The translations under genes and the position numbers were made by a program. Shown here piece by piece: positions 17,320-25,745 of a stretch of DNA of 64,000 bases. A model generated the notes under the pieces. The model was not told where the DNA came from and did not search any database. It worked only from the letters and a program-made list of their open reading frames with translations. The stretch is from the NCBI RefSeq assembly GCF_004514475.2, contig NZ_MYFO02000008.1, positions 62,001-126,000 on the forward strand, in the 5' to 3' direction. This stretch comes from Paenibacillus athensensis. GTDB taxonomy: Bacteria > Bacillota > Bacilli > Paenibacillales > NBRC-103111. Numbering within the stretch: the first letter of the stretch is position 1; every line of letters starts with the position of its first letter.

Positions 17320-17350
17320 CCGCTCTCCAATCAGGAGAGCGGTTTTTTTT
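17320..17350 (+). terminator. Intrinsic terminator after the phosphatase gene
   Basis: A 9-bp perfect stem CCGCTCTCC/GGAGAGCGG (17320-17328 with 17334-17342), loop AATCA, then eight T residues. Confidence 0.92.
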
Positions 17351-17466
17351 GCGCGACTCTGCCGCTTTATTAATAGCACATGGAATATTTTCGGGAAAAA
17401 TTCCCATAATGGTTACTAGAAAACGGCGAAGCTGCTCCGGCTTCGTCAAGCAAGGAGGGATCGCCG

Positions 17467-18621
17467 ATGGAAATGAATTTGGCGGACATGCTTTGTTACA
17501 GCGACATCCACGAACTCAGCCGCATTGCGCTGACCTACGAATGCGAATGCAACGGCCATTCCAAAAACGAACTGATTCAGTCGATCTTGAATACGGTAGG
17601 CCGCAGGGACATTTTTGAGAGATATGTGCGCAATCTGCAGGTAGAGGATGTCCGGTTTCTGAATTCACTTTTGTTCGATTCGCGGAATTCCTTCAGTCTG
17701 GAGGAGCTGACGGCGCGCGCCAAGCAGACGCGGTTTCAGGAGAAGGATGACGGCGGCTGGAATCCGCGCGACACGATTGGCAAGTTCAAGCGGCACGGCT
17801 GGCTGTTTAACGGCTACTCGCAGCAGACGAAGTATTTGTTTCAGGTGCCGGAAGATTTAAAGCGGCGGTTCTGCGACGTGTTGGCTGCAGGGTTCCGGGA
17901 ACGGCTTGCGGCCGGTCCCGAGCCGGAGGTGTATCGGGACGAGCAGCAACTGATCGTTGACGATACGCTGCAATTTTTGCGCTTTATAGCGCAGCACGGC
18001 GACATTCCGCTGACGGCTGAAGGCACGATGTATAAAAGACAGCTGCAGCAGGTGCTCGATACGATGTCGGTGGGTGAGGAAATGGTGGCCAAAGGCGCCT
18101 GGCGCTTCGGCTACGGCCGGATGTTCAAGGAATATCCGAACCGGCTGTCGTTCATCTATGACTATTGCTATTATCACCGGCTGATTGCCGAGAGCGACCG
18201 CAAGCTGACGCTGACGGAGGAAGGGCAAGCCCGCGTCGCGGAGGGGCGGAAGGAAAACAATGCTCAGCTATACCGCTTCTGGCTGCGGCTTTACAAAAAT
18301 CCGATTCCGAACCTGCAGTCGATCGTCCAGTGGCTGGAGAGGCTGACTCAGGGATGGGTAACGGCGGAATCGCTTGGCGGCGTGCTGGGCGAGCTGATCA
18401 AGCCGTTTTATTACGACACGGCGCAGTCGATTTTCGAGCAGCGGATTTTGCAAATGATGATGCATCTGGGCCTGCTGCGGATCGGCGAGGCGGAGCGGCA
18501 AGCTCAGGTCGTGCGGATCACGAAGCTGGGCAGCGAAATCATCCGCGGCACTTATGTGGCCGAAGAGGACAAGGTGACGCTGGCCCCCGGTCCGCAGGAC
18601 GTTTTTGACAGCAGTCTATAA
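17467..18621 (+). CDS. Conserved hypothetical protein
   Basis: A 384-residue cytosolic protein with no signal peptide or membrane segment. The N-terminal region (residues 10-60, IHELSRIALTYECECNGHSKNELIQSIL) is helical and could form a SAP- or winged-helix-like unit; the middle and C-terminal parts also look mainly helical. I cannot assign a family or function. The start codon ATG 17467 follows AAGGAGGG. GC content matches the core genome, so it is not part of the accessory island. It lies between the phosphatase gene and the ypi-qcr block. Confidence 0.7.
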   Translation: MEMNLADMLCYSDIHELSRIALTYECECNGHSKNELIQSILNTVGRRDIFERYVRNLQVEDVRFLNSLLFDSRNSFSLEELTARAKQTRFQEKDDGGWNPRDTIGKFKRHGWLFNGYSQQTKYLFQVPEDLKRRFCDVLAAGFRERLAAGPEPEVYRDEQQLIVDDTLQFLRFIAQHGDIPLTAEGTMYKRQLQQVLDTMSVGEEMVAKGAWRFGYGRMFKEYPNRLSFIYDYCYYHRLIAESDRKLTLTEEGQARVAEGRKENNAQLYRFWLRLYKNPIPNLQSIVQWLERLTQGWVTAESLGGVLGELIKPFYYDTAQSIFEQRILQMMMHLGLLRIGEAERQAQVVRITKLGSEIIRGTYVAEEDKVTLAPGPQDVFDSSL

Positions 18622-18826
18622 GTCTATCAACTGGGTAAAGACACAATCGGCAGCAATCGGGCTGTTGCACGTAAACGGAGCTAATCGATGTGAATATGAT
18701 GAAGCATGAGCATCGGCTAAGCAAGAACACGCGGTACCATCATATACTTTTACTAGGCAACTGACATGCATTCGTGCAGAGCAGAGCTCCAGACAAACCG
18801 CGGACAACATTTTGGAGGTAGGTCCT

Positions 18827-19015
18827 ATGGGAAAAATGAATGTATCCAACGATGCGCTGCTGGCTCTTTTCGCCGAAATGGTCTGGGATCAGGCTATTCG
18901 CAATCATAAAGAGAAACATCTTTACGAAGAGATTGACAGTGCTCTGGCCAAGGGAGATCAAGCGACGTTCCTGGCCCTGACTTCCGAGCTGAAAACATTA
19001 CAAGCCCAGGGTTGA
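18827..19015 (+). CDS. Small IDEAL-domain protein
   Basis: A 62-residue protein whose second half (LYEEIDSALAKGDQATFLAL) fits the short IDEAL domain. In B. subtilis this motif is found at the end of YpiB (UPF0302), encoded at the same chromosomal position before ypiF and qcrABC; here only the IDEAL part plus a short helical lead remains. It may act as an adaptor or regulator, but this is unproven. ATG 18827 lies 7 nt after GGAGGT. A strong terminator follows. Confidence 0.75.
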   Translation: MGKMNVSNDALLALFAEMVWDQAIRNHKEKHLYEEIDSALAKGDQATFLALTSELKTLQAQG

Positions 19016-19050
19016 CGTGTTCGTTGCTCCGCATTTGAGTATCGAAAGGG

Positions 19051-19087
19051 ACTGTTTCGTCCGGCCAGACGAAGCAGTCTTTTTTTG
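19051..19087 (+). terminator. Intrinsic terminator after the IDEAL gene
   Basis: A 12-bp stem (19051-19062 with about 19069-19080, one G-T pair), loop CGGCCA, followed by a run of T residues. Confidence 0.9.
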
Positions 19088-19104
19088 TCCGTTTCCGCAT
19101 CCGA

Positions 19105-19133
19105 TTGACAGCGAAGGAGGAAGCCGATAAAGT
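19105..19133 (+). promoter_or_regulatory. Candidate sigma-A promoter for ypiF
   Basis: A perfect TTGACA at 19105-19110 and TAAAGT at 19128-19133 with 17-nt spacing, between the IDEAL-gene terminator and ypiF. Confidence 0.6.
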
Positions 19134-19198
19134 AGCAAATAGATTGGAGCAAGCTACATAAGCAGCCGCATTTTCACACATGATAGGGGAGACGCACG

Positions 19199-19627
19199 AT
19201 GAAGTTCAGCGATATAAAAGAGGAAGAGTGGGAAGGGCTGCGGCCGTATCTGGATACGTGTCTGCTCCCGGTTACCGGATTGAGCGGAGCCGAAGCTCCC
19301 TGGCGGACGACAGGGGCGCTGGAGCAGCTGGCAGATGTGCTGGAGCTGCTGGAGCTTCCCTATAAAGGACGCGTCGTCACGTACCCGGCGCTGCATTACA
19401 GCCGGACAGCCGCAGCTGAAGATCAAGCTGACGAGGTGTGCAGGGAGCTGAAGGACGGAGGCTTCGCCTACGTTGTGATCGTGACGTCGGACCAGGCAGC
19501 GGCAAGCTGGCAGGTGGAGCATGCGGATTTGCTGATTTATGTCGATCCGGCGCAGCTGGCGGGGGATCGGACGGGCGCGAAGGCCGAAGCGGCCAACCGC
19601 ATCCAGCAGCTGTGGCGAGGGCGTTAA
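19199..19627 (+). CDS. ypiF: YpiF-like protein (DUF2487)
   Basis: A 142-residue protein that matches the size and position of B. subtilis YpiF, the gene directly before qcrA. Recognisable parts are the start MKFSDIKEEEWEGLRPYLDT and the central TYPALHY segment; the function of the family is unknown. The ATG follows AGGGGAGACGCACG. The gene is separated from qcrA by 282 nt that hold a separate promoter, so it is not necessarily cotranscribed with qcr. Confidence 0.8.
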   Translation: MKFSDIKEEEWEGLRPYLDTCLLPVTGLSGAEAPWRTTGALEQLADVLELLELPYKGRVVTYPALHYSRTAAAEDQADEVCRELKDGGFAYVVIVTSDQAAASWQVEHADLLIYVDPAQLAGDRTGAKAEAANRIQQLWRGR

Positions 19628-19776
19628 AGAGTTTCGGAAGCGGTGTATTTTTGGAAAAAAAATTGTGCAGGATAAGGAAGCAACCGGCTTCTTCGGCCTT
19701 TCCGGCAGTTGTGACAATTTGGTTAAAATTTGTCCGAAGCCTTGGATTTCACTGGTTTAAAACGGCGTCCGAATCC

Positions 19777-19805
19777 TTGACGCCCTTGAGGTCGTAGGCT
19801 ATTAT
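19777..19805 (+). promoter_or_regulatory. Sigma-A promoter for the qcr operon
   Basis: TTGACG at 19777-19782 and TATTAT at 19800-19805 with 17-nt spacing. Transcription would give a leader of about 98 nt before qcrA, including a 6-bp hairpin at 19865-19881. No other feature was seen in 19628-19909 except a weak inverted repeat around 19713-19734. Confidence 0.75.
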
Positions 19806-19909
19806 AGGTAATGTCCTAGTTATATGTAGTGTAATGTCGAACGACACGTGATATAGGTTTGCATCGTCCGTCTTTCGGACGTCGGCCAATGTAGGGGGGT
19901 AGACTGAGA

Positions 19910-20455
19910 ATGAGTGACCACAACAAGATCAATGAGGAGCAGCATGGGAAGAAGCCGGGAACAAAGCGCGAAATGTCCCGACGTCAGTTTCTTTCCTACA
20001 CCCTGGGTGGCGCTGGAGGATTTATGGCAGCCGGTATGCTCGTACCGATGCTCAGATTTGCTGTCGATCCGGTTCTTCAACCTAAGAAGGAATCGGATTG
20101 GGTAAAGGTTGTTGAAGAAAGTCAAATCACGGCGGAGCCTAAGTCGTTTACGTTCCAGATTCATCAGGTTGATGGCTGGTACGAAAGCGATCCGGAGCTC
20201 GCAGCGTGGATTTCGAAAGACAGCAACGGCAAAATCTTCGCTTTGAATCCGACCTGCAAGCACTTGGGATGTACGGTAAACTGGAATGACAATCCGGAGT
20301 ACAAGAATCAATACTTCTGTCCTTGTCACGGCGCGCACTATACGCAAGACGGCAAGAACTTGGCCGTAGCGCCGAAACCGCTTGACGAGTACGACGTAAA
20401 GGTTGAAAACGGCTTTGTGTATCTGGGCCCGCTTCATGCCAATACGAGAGCATAA
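19910..20455 (+). CDS. qcrA: Menaquinol:cytochrome c reductase, Rieske iron-sulfur subunit
   Basis: Carries the 2Fe-2S centre that takes electrons from menaquinol in the membrane b6c complex. The 181-residue protein has an SRRQF motif at residues 23-28 and a hydrophobic segment after it, the Tat-type anchor expected for Rieske proteins. Cluster ligands are C116-x-H118-x2-C121 and C137-x-C139-H140. The ATG follows a GGGGGGT sequence. First gene of qcrABC, with its own promoter. Confidence 0.96.
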   Translation: MSDHNKINEEQHGKKPGTKREMSRRQFLSYTLGGAGGFMAAGMLVPMLRFAVDPVLQPKKESDWVKVVEESQITAEPKSFTFQIHQVDGWYESDPELAAWISKDSNGKIFALNPTCKHLGCTVNWNDNPEYKNQYFCPCHGAHYTQDGKNLAVAPKPLDEYDVKVENGFVYLGPLHANTRA

Positions 20456-20472
20456 GGAGGCGTTACGATCAG

Positions 20473-21144
20473 ATGTTTAAAAATATGTACAACTGGATTG
20501 ACGAACGTCTTGATATTACGCCGATGTGGCGGGACGTTGCGGACCATGAAGTTCCCGAGCACGTTAACCCGGCCCATCACTTTTCTGCGTTCGTTTATTG
20601 CTTTGGCGGCTTGACGTTTTTCATCACCGTCATTCAAATTTTGTCCGGCATGTTCCTGACGATGTATTATACGCCGGATATTATCAACGCTTATGCGAGC
20701 GTCGACTATCTGCAGCACAAGGTTGCATTTGGCGTCATCGTGCGCGGTATGCACCACTGGGGCGCAAGTCTCGTTATCGTGATGATGTTCTTACATACCC
20801 TGCGCGTGTTCTTTACCGGCTCTTACAAAGCGCCTCGTGAAATGAACTGGGTTGTCGGAATGCTCATTTTCTTCGTCATGCTGGGTCTGGGCTTCACCGG
20901 CTACCTGCTGCCGTGGGATAACAAAGCTTACTTCGCAACGCAAGTAGGGATCAAGATTGCCGCTTCCGTGCCGTATCTGGGCGATTACATCAAGACCTTG
21001 CTGCAAGGCGGCGAAATCGTAGGCGCGCAAACGCTGACCCGCTTCTTCGCAATTCACGTATTCTTCCTGCCGGGCGTCCTGTTGATGCTGCTGGCCGGTC
21101 ACTTCTTTATGATTCGGAAACAAGGTATTTCCGGACCGCTATAA
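20473..21144 (+). CDS. qcrB: Menaquinol:cytochrome c reductase, cytochrome b6 subunit
   Basis: The 223-residue polytopic protein is the haem-bearing cytochrome b subunit. Four transmembrane helices are visible, with histidine-bearing segments RGMHHWGASLVIV and FFAIHVFFLPG, and the family element GYLLPWDNKAYFATQVG near residue 140-156. It corresponds to the b6-type (split) cytochrome b; the remaining helices are supplied by QcrC. The gene begins 17 nt after qcrA. Confidence 0.96.
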   Translation: MFKNMYNWIDERLDITPMWRDVADHEVPEHVNPAHHFSAFVYCFGGLTFFITVIQILSGMFLTMYYTPDIINAYASVDYLQHKVAFGVIVRGMHHWGASLVIVMMFLHTLRVFFTGSYKAPREMNWVVGMLIFFVMLGLGFTGYLLPWDNKAYFATQVGIKIAASVPYLGDYIKTLLQGGEIVGAQTLTRFFAIHVFFLPGVLLMLLAGHFFMIRKQGISGPL

Positions 21145-21163
21145 TTGAAAGGAGGGCACTGTA

Positions 21164-22051
21164 GTGGCGCACGGTCATAAATCAGACGAAAAAGTTGTTT
21201 ACGTCGGGGATTCCCGCGTCGTTAAGAAAACACATAGACCGCTTCCTCGAGATTACTCGTCGTATCCGGGCAAATCCGAAGCGTTTATTCCTAACTTTTT
21301 GCTTAAAGAATGGATGGTTGCCGTCGTAGTTCTCGTCGGTATTCTGGTTCTGGTCATGTCCGACCCGGCTCCGCTCGGGTATCCGGCCGATCCTAAAAAC
21401 ACCCAGTTCATTCCAATGCCTGACTGGTACTTTCTTTTCATGTATCAATTGCTGAAATATCCATACACCTCCGACCAATACGTCGTATTGGGTACGGTTG
21501 TTGTACCGGGCCTGCTGTTCGGCGGCTTGCTGCTCGCTCCGTTTCTGGATTCGGGCAAAGAGCGTCGCTTCTACAAGCGTCCGATTGCATCTTCCCTGAT
21601 GATCCTTTCGCTGATTGCTTGTACGTACCTGACGTACACATCTTGGGCGCATTACGAGCATGAGCTGGCTGATAAAAACATCATTCCAGAGCATATCAAA
21701 CGCGAGGAAGAGCTGCAGGCCGCCAAAGGAAGCGCAAGCGGCGGAGGCGGAGCCAAGACAAGCACGAAAGCAGCAGCGATTGTGGCAGCCGACGATCCGG
21801 GTGCGGAAATTTACAAAAAAGCAACCTGCGTTTCTTGTCACGGCGGCAACCTGAAAGGGATGCCATCCTCCGGCATACCGGCACTGCTCGGTGTTGGCGA
21901 CAAACATTCGAAGGATGAGATTCTGGGTATCGTCAAAAACGGCAAAGGCAACATGGGCGCTCAATACCAAGCGAACATTGACAAAGGCTTAACAGATGCA
22001 GATATCGATAAGCTCGCCGATTGGCTGTCCAGACAGAAGAAAGCCGAATAA
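21164..22051 (+). CDS. qcrC: Menaquinol:cytochrome c reductase, subunit IV/cytochrome c fusion
   Basis: The 295-residue protein joins a subunit-IV-like membrane part (three hydrophobic segments between about residues 50 and 165, with PMPDWYFLFMYQLLKYP) to a C-terminal cytochrome c domain with the haem motif CVSCH at 222-226, as in Bacillus. A glycine/alanine/lysine linker near 185-210 connects them. Start codon GTG 21164 follows AAGGAGGG. A terminator follows the gene, though ypjA is only 67 nt away. Confidence 0.95.
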   Translation: MAHGHKSDEKVVYVGDSRVVKKTHRPLPRDYSSYPGKSEAFIPNFLLKEWMVAVVVLVGILVLVMSDPAPLGYPADPKNTQFIPMPDWYFLFMYQLLKYPYTSDQYVVLGTVVVPGLLFGGLLLAPFLDSGKERRFYKRPIASSLMILSLIACTYLTYTSWAHYEHELADKNIIPEHIKREEELQAAKGSASGGGGAKTSTKAAAIVAADDPGAEIYKKATCVSCHGGNLKGMPSSGIPALLGVGDKHSKDEILGIVKNGKGNMGAQYQANIDKGLTDADIDKLADWLSRQKKAE

Positions 22052-22061
22052 GATGGATGAC

Positions 22062-22093
22062 AAGCCTGGCCGCAAACGCGGTCAGGCTTTTTT
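22062..22093 (+). terminator. Intrinsic terminator after qcrC
   Basis: A 12-bp stem (22062-22073 with 22078-22089, one G-T pair), loop AAAC, then six T residues. Confidence 0.9.
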
Positions 22094-22118
22094 CAAAGGC
22101 GAAGGGAGAGGGCAACAG

Positions 22119-22799
22119 GTGCAGGACGGATTAGCGGTATCCTATTATTGGAGCCGGGCGTTTTTGTTGAATAAAGCGGTGCTGGGGCTGCTGCTCGTTT
22201 GTAACTTGCTCGGCACGATATACGGGTACGCTTGGTATGGGCAGCAGTTGGAGTATACGGTGGACAACTTTCCGCTCTGGTATGTGCCGTTTGTACCGGA
22301 TAGTCCGACGGCAAGCCTGTTCTTTACGCTGGCGCTGCTGATCTTGCTGCTGGAGCGTAGAAGCAGTTCGCCGTACAGCCCGGAGCCGGCTGCCAGCCGG
22401 ATTTCGCTCTTGCGCGGCTTGATCGAAGCGCTGGCTGTGGTAACGCTGTTTAAATACGGCATCTGGGCCGTCGCGATGATCGTCGCCGAAGCAGCAAAGG
22501 GCGGAGCGGTGGGCTGGGAGGGCTGGATGCTGATGGGCTCTCATTTCACAATGGCTGTTGAAGGGCTGCTGTTTGCCCGCTGGTTCCGGTTCGGCTGGGG
22601 CGCGCTGGCGCTCGCGGCTGGCTGGATGTTCTGGAATGATTTTATGGATTATCAGCGCGGGGTGTATCCTTGGCTGAGCGATGTGCTGATTCCCGACCTG
22701 CCACGCATTGAGTTATTTACGATCGGACTGAGCGTTGTCGGGACGCTTATTGGCGGCGTATTTGTGATTTCTCGCACCCGCAGCAAGCGGCTTCGTTAG
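22119..22799 (+). CDS. ypjA: YpjA-like membrane protein (DUF1405)
   Basis: A 226-residue integral membrane protein with about six hydrophobic segments, matching the DUF1405 family encoded directly after qcrC in B. subtilis. Function unknown; the conserved neighbourhood suggests a link to the envelope or respiration. The start GTG 22119 (VQDGLAVSYYWSR) follows GAAGGGAGAGGG; a longer open frame upstream runs through the terminator and is not used. Confidence 0.82.
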   Translation: MQDGLAVSYYWSRAFLLNKAVLGLLLVCNLLGTIYGYAWYGQQLEYTVDNFPLWYVPFVPDSPTASLFFTLALLILLLERRSSSPYSPEPAASRISLLRGLIEALAVVTLFKYGIWAVAMIVAEAAKGGAVGWEGWMLMGSHFTMAVEGLLFARWFRFGWGALALAAGWMFWNDFMDYQRGVYPWLSDVLIPDLPRIELFTIGLSVVGTLIGGVFVISRTRSKRLR

Positions 22800-22854
22800 C
22801 TGGTCTAAACCGGGACAATCCTCCATATGATGGTGAGGAAGGAGGGAATGTCCC

Positions 22855-23724
22855 ATGTTCGTGAAAAGCGATACGATTAGACGGCTGGCCTTGCTGCTGC
22901 CGCTGCTGCTTGCGTTCGGACTGGCTGCGGGATGCAGCAGTGCGGGCGTCGCCGGTGGGCAGGCGGGTAAAGCCGATCCGCAGCAGGTGAAAAGCGTCGA
23001 GCAATTGAACCGGCTGGCCGATGACATGTATAAATTGGCGATGGCAGGTCAGGTCGAGCAGGCGCGCGGCAAGCTGCTGCAGCTGGGCGACGAGATCACG
23101 CAAATTCGGTTTGACGGCATGACGTCGGTTGAAGGCATGAACGCGCTGACCGAAAGCGTCACGCAAGCCAAGCGGGTGTTTAACGCCGTTCGTTTCTCGC
23201 CAGAGGCGGGCCAAGTGGCTGTGGCGAAAATTCGGCTGGCTACCGATGCGTTAACGCACGACAACCAGCCGATGTGGCTGCAGTATTACAAGGTGCTGCA
23301 GAATGATATCGGCGCGCTCGACCAAGCGGTGAAAGCGGGCAAGCAGCCGGCAGCTTGGAGCGGCTATGAAACGCTCTCGCAGCATGTGTCGGTCATTCAT
23401 CCCGCGCTGCTGATCAGTCGTTCACCGTCTGACGTCGAAAAGCTCGATTCACTGCTGACCGCGCTGCGCGGCGGACTGCGGGCCGAGCCGCTGCCGCAGG
23501 CGCAATTGGAAGACGGCATTGAGCATTTGCAGCGTACAGTGGATGAGCTATTTATGAAAAAAGCCGAAGCAACCGCTTACCTGCCGATGACGGATCCCAA
23601 GCAGCCGATCATTTGGTCGCTGGGTATCGGCCTTATTATCGTCAGCGTGCTCAGCTACGCCGGCTGGCGGATGTTCCGCTCCGGCCGCAGCAGCGTGCCG
23701 GTCAAGATCCATCGCGAGGGCTAG
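22855..23724 (+). CDS. ypjB: Sporulation protein YpjB
   Basis: A 289-residue envelope protein. It starts with a lipoprotein signal, lipobox LAAGC with C27 as the lipidated cysteine, has a helical extracytoplasmic body, and ends with a transmembrane segment at about 252-272 and a short basic tail. Position after YpjA and overall layout match YpjB of spore formers; its exact role is not known. The ATG follows AAGGAGGGA. A large hairpin separates it from the convergent ypjC gene. Confidence 0.85.
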   Translation: MFVKSDTIRRLALLLPLLLAFGLAAGCSSAGVAGGQAGKADPQQVKSVEQLNRLADDMYKLAMAGQVEQARGKLLQLGDEITQIRFDGMTSVEGMNALTESVTQAKRVFNAVRFSPEAGQVAVAKIRLATDALTHDNQPMWLQYYKVLQNDIGALDQAVKAGKQPAAWSGYETLSQHVSVIHPALLISRSPSDVEKLDSLLTALRGGLRAEPLPQAQLEDGIEHLQRTVDELFMKKAEATAYLPMTDPKQPIIWSLGIGLIIVSVLSYAGWRMFRSGRSSVPVKIHREG

Positions 23725-23749
23725 ACGGCATGCCCCGCGTCCATACAAC

Positions 23750-23812
23750 AAGGGCCCGCTTCCGGCGGTGCGCTTTCGAAGGAGAAAGCGCCGCGCACGG
23801 GAGCGGGCCCTT
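23750..23812. terminator. Large hairpin between convergent genes
   Basis: An 11-bp perfect stem AAGGGCCCGCT/AGCGGGCCCTT (23750-23760 with 23802-23812) encloses an 8-bp inner stem (23770-23777 with 23784-23791). It lies between ypjB and ypjC, which converge. It lacks a clear T-run on either strand, so bidirectional termination is probable but not certain. Confidence 0.65.
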
Positions 23813-23816
23813 GCGT

Positions 23817-24686
23817 CTATTCGGCCTTGAAGCCTTCGCCGAGCACGTCGTGCACCTCGCCGATAATGATGAAGGCCGAAGGGTCGACCGCGCGGATCAG
23901 CTCGCGCAGCCGGCGCGTTTCGTGGCGGTAGACGACGCAGTAGACGACCTGCCGGTCCTGGCCGGAGTAGCCGCCCCGTGCCGGGAATAGCGTGACGCCG
24001 CGGTCCAGCTCGCGTGTGATCGCAGCCGCCAGATCATCGGCGCGATTGCCGATGATCGTAAACGCTTTCGCTGCATAGGCGCCTTCGGAAATATAATCGA
24101 TCACGCGCGAGGTCACGAACACGGCGACCAGCGAATACAGCACCTTTTCCTTGGGCAGATAAAGGAGCGAGGAGCCGATGACGAGCACATCGATGATCAG
24201 GATCGATTGGCCGACGCTCCAGCCGCGTTGCTTGTGGCCGACGCGGGCGAGAATGTCCGAGCCGCCGGTCGTGGCCCCGTAGCGGAACACAAGGCCGAGT
24301 CCGGCGCCGAGCGTCAGCCCGGCATACAGCGTGACGAGGAAATAGTCCTGGGTCGTATGAAACGGCACGATCCAGCCTTTGCGTATGAACAGCTCCATCA
24401 ACCACAGGAAGAAGGAGAGCGAAATGACGCCGAAAATGGTGTAATACATCGAGCTGCGACCGAATATTTTCCAACCGAGATAAAACAGCGGGATGTTCAA
24501 CAGCAGCGTAGACCACGACGGGGGAATGCCCAGCACATAGTTGAGCAGCAGCGAAATGCCGGTAATGCCGCCTTCCATCAGCTCATTGGAAATGACGAAA
24601 TAGTGCAGACCAAACGCATACAAGGCGGTTCCGAGTACAATCGCAAGCCATTGCGTCAGCCGGTCGGCAAGCTGCAGGCGCTTCAT
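23817..24686 (-). CDS. ypjC: YitT-family membrane protein (YpjC)
   Basis: A 289-residue protein with about five to six transmembrane helices (YitT_membrane domain, about residues 10-205, including YGATTGGSDILARV) and a C-terminal cytosolic DUF2179 domain (about 220-285). Proteins of this kind are common in Bacillales; their transport or signalling role is not known. ATG 24686 is preceded by GGAGGG on the minus strand. It matches YpjC in the conserved ypj cluster, but here it is on the opposite strand to its neighbours. Confidence 0.88.
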   Translation of the reverse strand: MKRLQLADRLTQWLAIVLGTALYAFGLHYFVISNELMEGGITGISLLLNYVLGIPPSWSTLLLNIPLFYLGWKIFGRSSMYYTIFGVISLSFFLWLMELFIRKGWIVPFHTTQDYFLVTLYAGLTLGAGLGLVFRYGATTGGSDILARVGHKQRGWSVGQSILIIDVLVIGSSLLYLPKEKVLYSLVAVFVTSRVIDYISEGAYAAKAFTIIGNRADDLAAAITRELDRGVTLFPARGGYSGQDRQVVYCVVYRHETRRLRELIRAVDPSAFIIIGEVHDVLGEGFKAE

Positions 24687-24757
24687 CGGATATCCCTCCA
24701 TTCGCACAGATAGCTGGTTGTATATCCCTATTATACCGTGTTTGACGACAAAAAAAT

Positions 24758-24786
24758 TTGTCAACTTTTCATGTTTGCGATAACAT
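24758..24786 (+). promoter_or_regulatory. Candidate promoter for the mazG-dapB unit
   Basis: TTGTCA at 24758-24763 and TAACAT at 24781-24786 with 17-nt spacing. A separate TATAAT on the minus strand (24730-24735) may serve ypjC, but without a well-placed -35 box. Confidence 0.5.
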
Positions 24787-24830
24787 GGAAATGATGTGAC
24801 GATCAGCAGTTCGAGGAAAGAAGGGTGAGC

Positions 24831-25169
24831 ATGGCGGAACGCACACTGAACGACCTCCAGAAAGAGGTTGACGCTTATATTTCGCAATTCAAGGAAGGAT
24901 ACTTCAGTCCGCTGGCGATGCTGGCAAGAATGTCCGAGGAGGTTGGCGAGCTGGCGCGCGAGGTCAACCATCGATTCGGCGAAAAGCCTAAGAAGCAGTC
25001 GGAAGCGGACAATTCCATCGAGCTGGAGCTGGGCGATATTTTGTTCATCACCATTTGCTTTGCCAACTCGCTCGGGATCGATTTGACGGAAGCGCACGAC
25101 AAGATTATGCACAAATTCAATACCCGTGACGCCAACCGCTGGACCAAAATAAACACAGAAAACAGCTGA
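24831..25169 (+). CDS. MazG-like nucleotide pyrophosphohydrolase (YpjD)
   Basis: A 112-residue all-helical protein of the MazG/dUTPase-like pyrophosphatase superfamily. Metal-binding acidic residues are visible in EEVGELAREV near residues 33-42 and ELELGDILF near 64-72, the EExxE and ExxD signatures. It likely hydrolyses non-canonical or excess NTPs. ATG 24831 is preferred over GTG 24825 because the GAAGGG ribosome-binding site lies about 7 nt before it. The location before dapB matches B. subtilis ypjD. Confidence 0.88.
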   Translation: MAERTLNDLQKEVDAYISQFKEGYFSPLAMLARMSEEVGELAREVNHRFGEKPKKQSEADNSIELELGDILFITICFANSLGIDLTEAHDKIMHKFNTRDANRWTKINTENS

Positions 25170-25232
25170 CTTTCATAAACTGTACCATCCCCCGCGACCG
25201 CAGGGAACCCGTAAGACGAGGAGGGTGGGCAG

Positions 25233-25724
25233 ATGGAGGGTGAGCAGGAAATACAAAAGGCGTATGAGTCGATATTAAGCCACGATTTTGAAAAGGCGAT
25301 TGAATGGTTTGAAAAAGCGATAGCCGCCGAGCCGGACAATGCCGCCTATCATCACAAGCTGTCCATCACATACGCGAGAAGCAATAGACTGCAGGCTGCC
25401 TGTGAGCATGCCGAAACGGCTGTCCGTCTGGTGCCGGATTACGAGCCGTACCGCTTTCATCTGCGAACGCTGCAGGCTCGCGTGCTGGTCGAGCAAGCCG
25501 AGAAGGAGATCGAAAGCGACAACACGCAGGCGATTTGGCGGCTGCGGCAAGCCATCGGGCTGGACCCGCTGGCGATTGAGGCGTATTTGATTCTTGGCGA
25601 AGCTTACGCCAGACGCCATGATTTTGCCGCTGCGCTGCAAACGGTGCAAGAGGCGCTCCGTCTGGAGCCGGGCCATGAAGCAGCTGTGCAGCTGATCAAA
25701 AAATACGAGCAAAAGATCAAATAA
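25233..25724 (+). CDS. Tetratricopeptide-repeat protein
   Basis: A 163-residue protein built of TPR-like helical repeats: FEKAIEWFEKAIAAEPDNAAYH near residues 18-39, a divergent middle, and FAAALQTVQEALRLEPGHEAA near the end. TPRs mediate protein-protein contacts; the partner is unknown. It starts after GAGGAGGG and lies 21 nt before dapB, so it is probably in the same transcript. Confidence 0.85.
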   Translation: MEGEQEIQKAYESILSHDFEKAIEWFEKAIAAEPDNAAYHHKLSITYARSNRLQAACEHAETAVRLVPDYEPYRFHLRTLQARVLVEQAEKEIESDNTQAIWRLRQAIGLDPLAIEAYLILGEAYARRHDFAAALQTVQEALRLEPGHEAAVQLIKKYEQKIK

Positions 25725-25745
25725 ACAAAGGGGATTGCAGGAGCT

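Noticed and set aside
19713-19734. Inverted repeat upstream of qcrA as a Rex or Fnr operator
   Set aside because: Only GACAA/TTGTC is symmetric; it does not match the Rex (TTGTGA...TCACAA) or Fnr consensus on both sides and lies well upstream of the -35 box.
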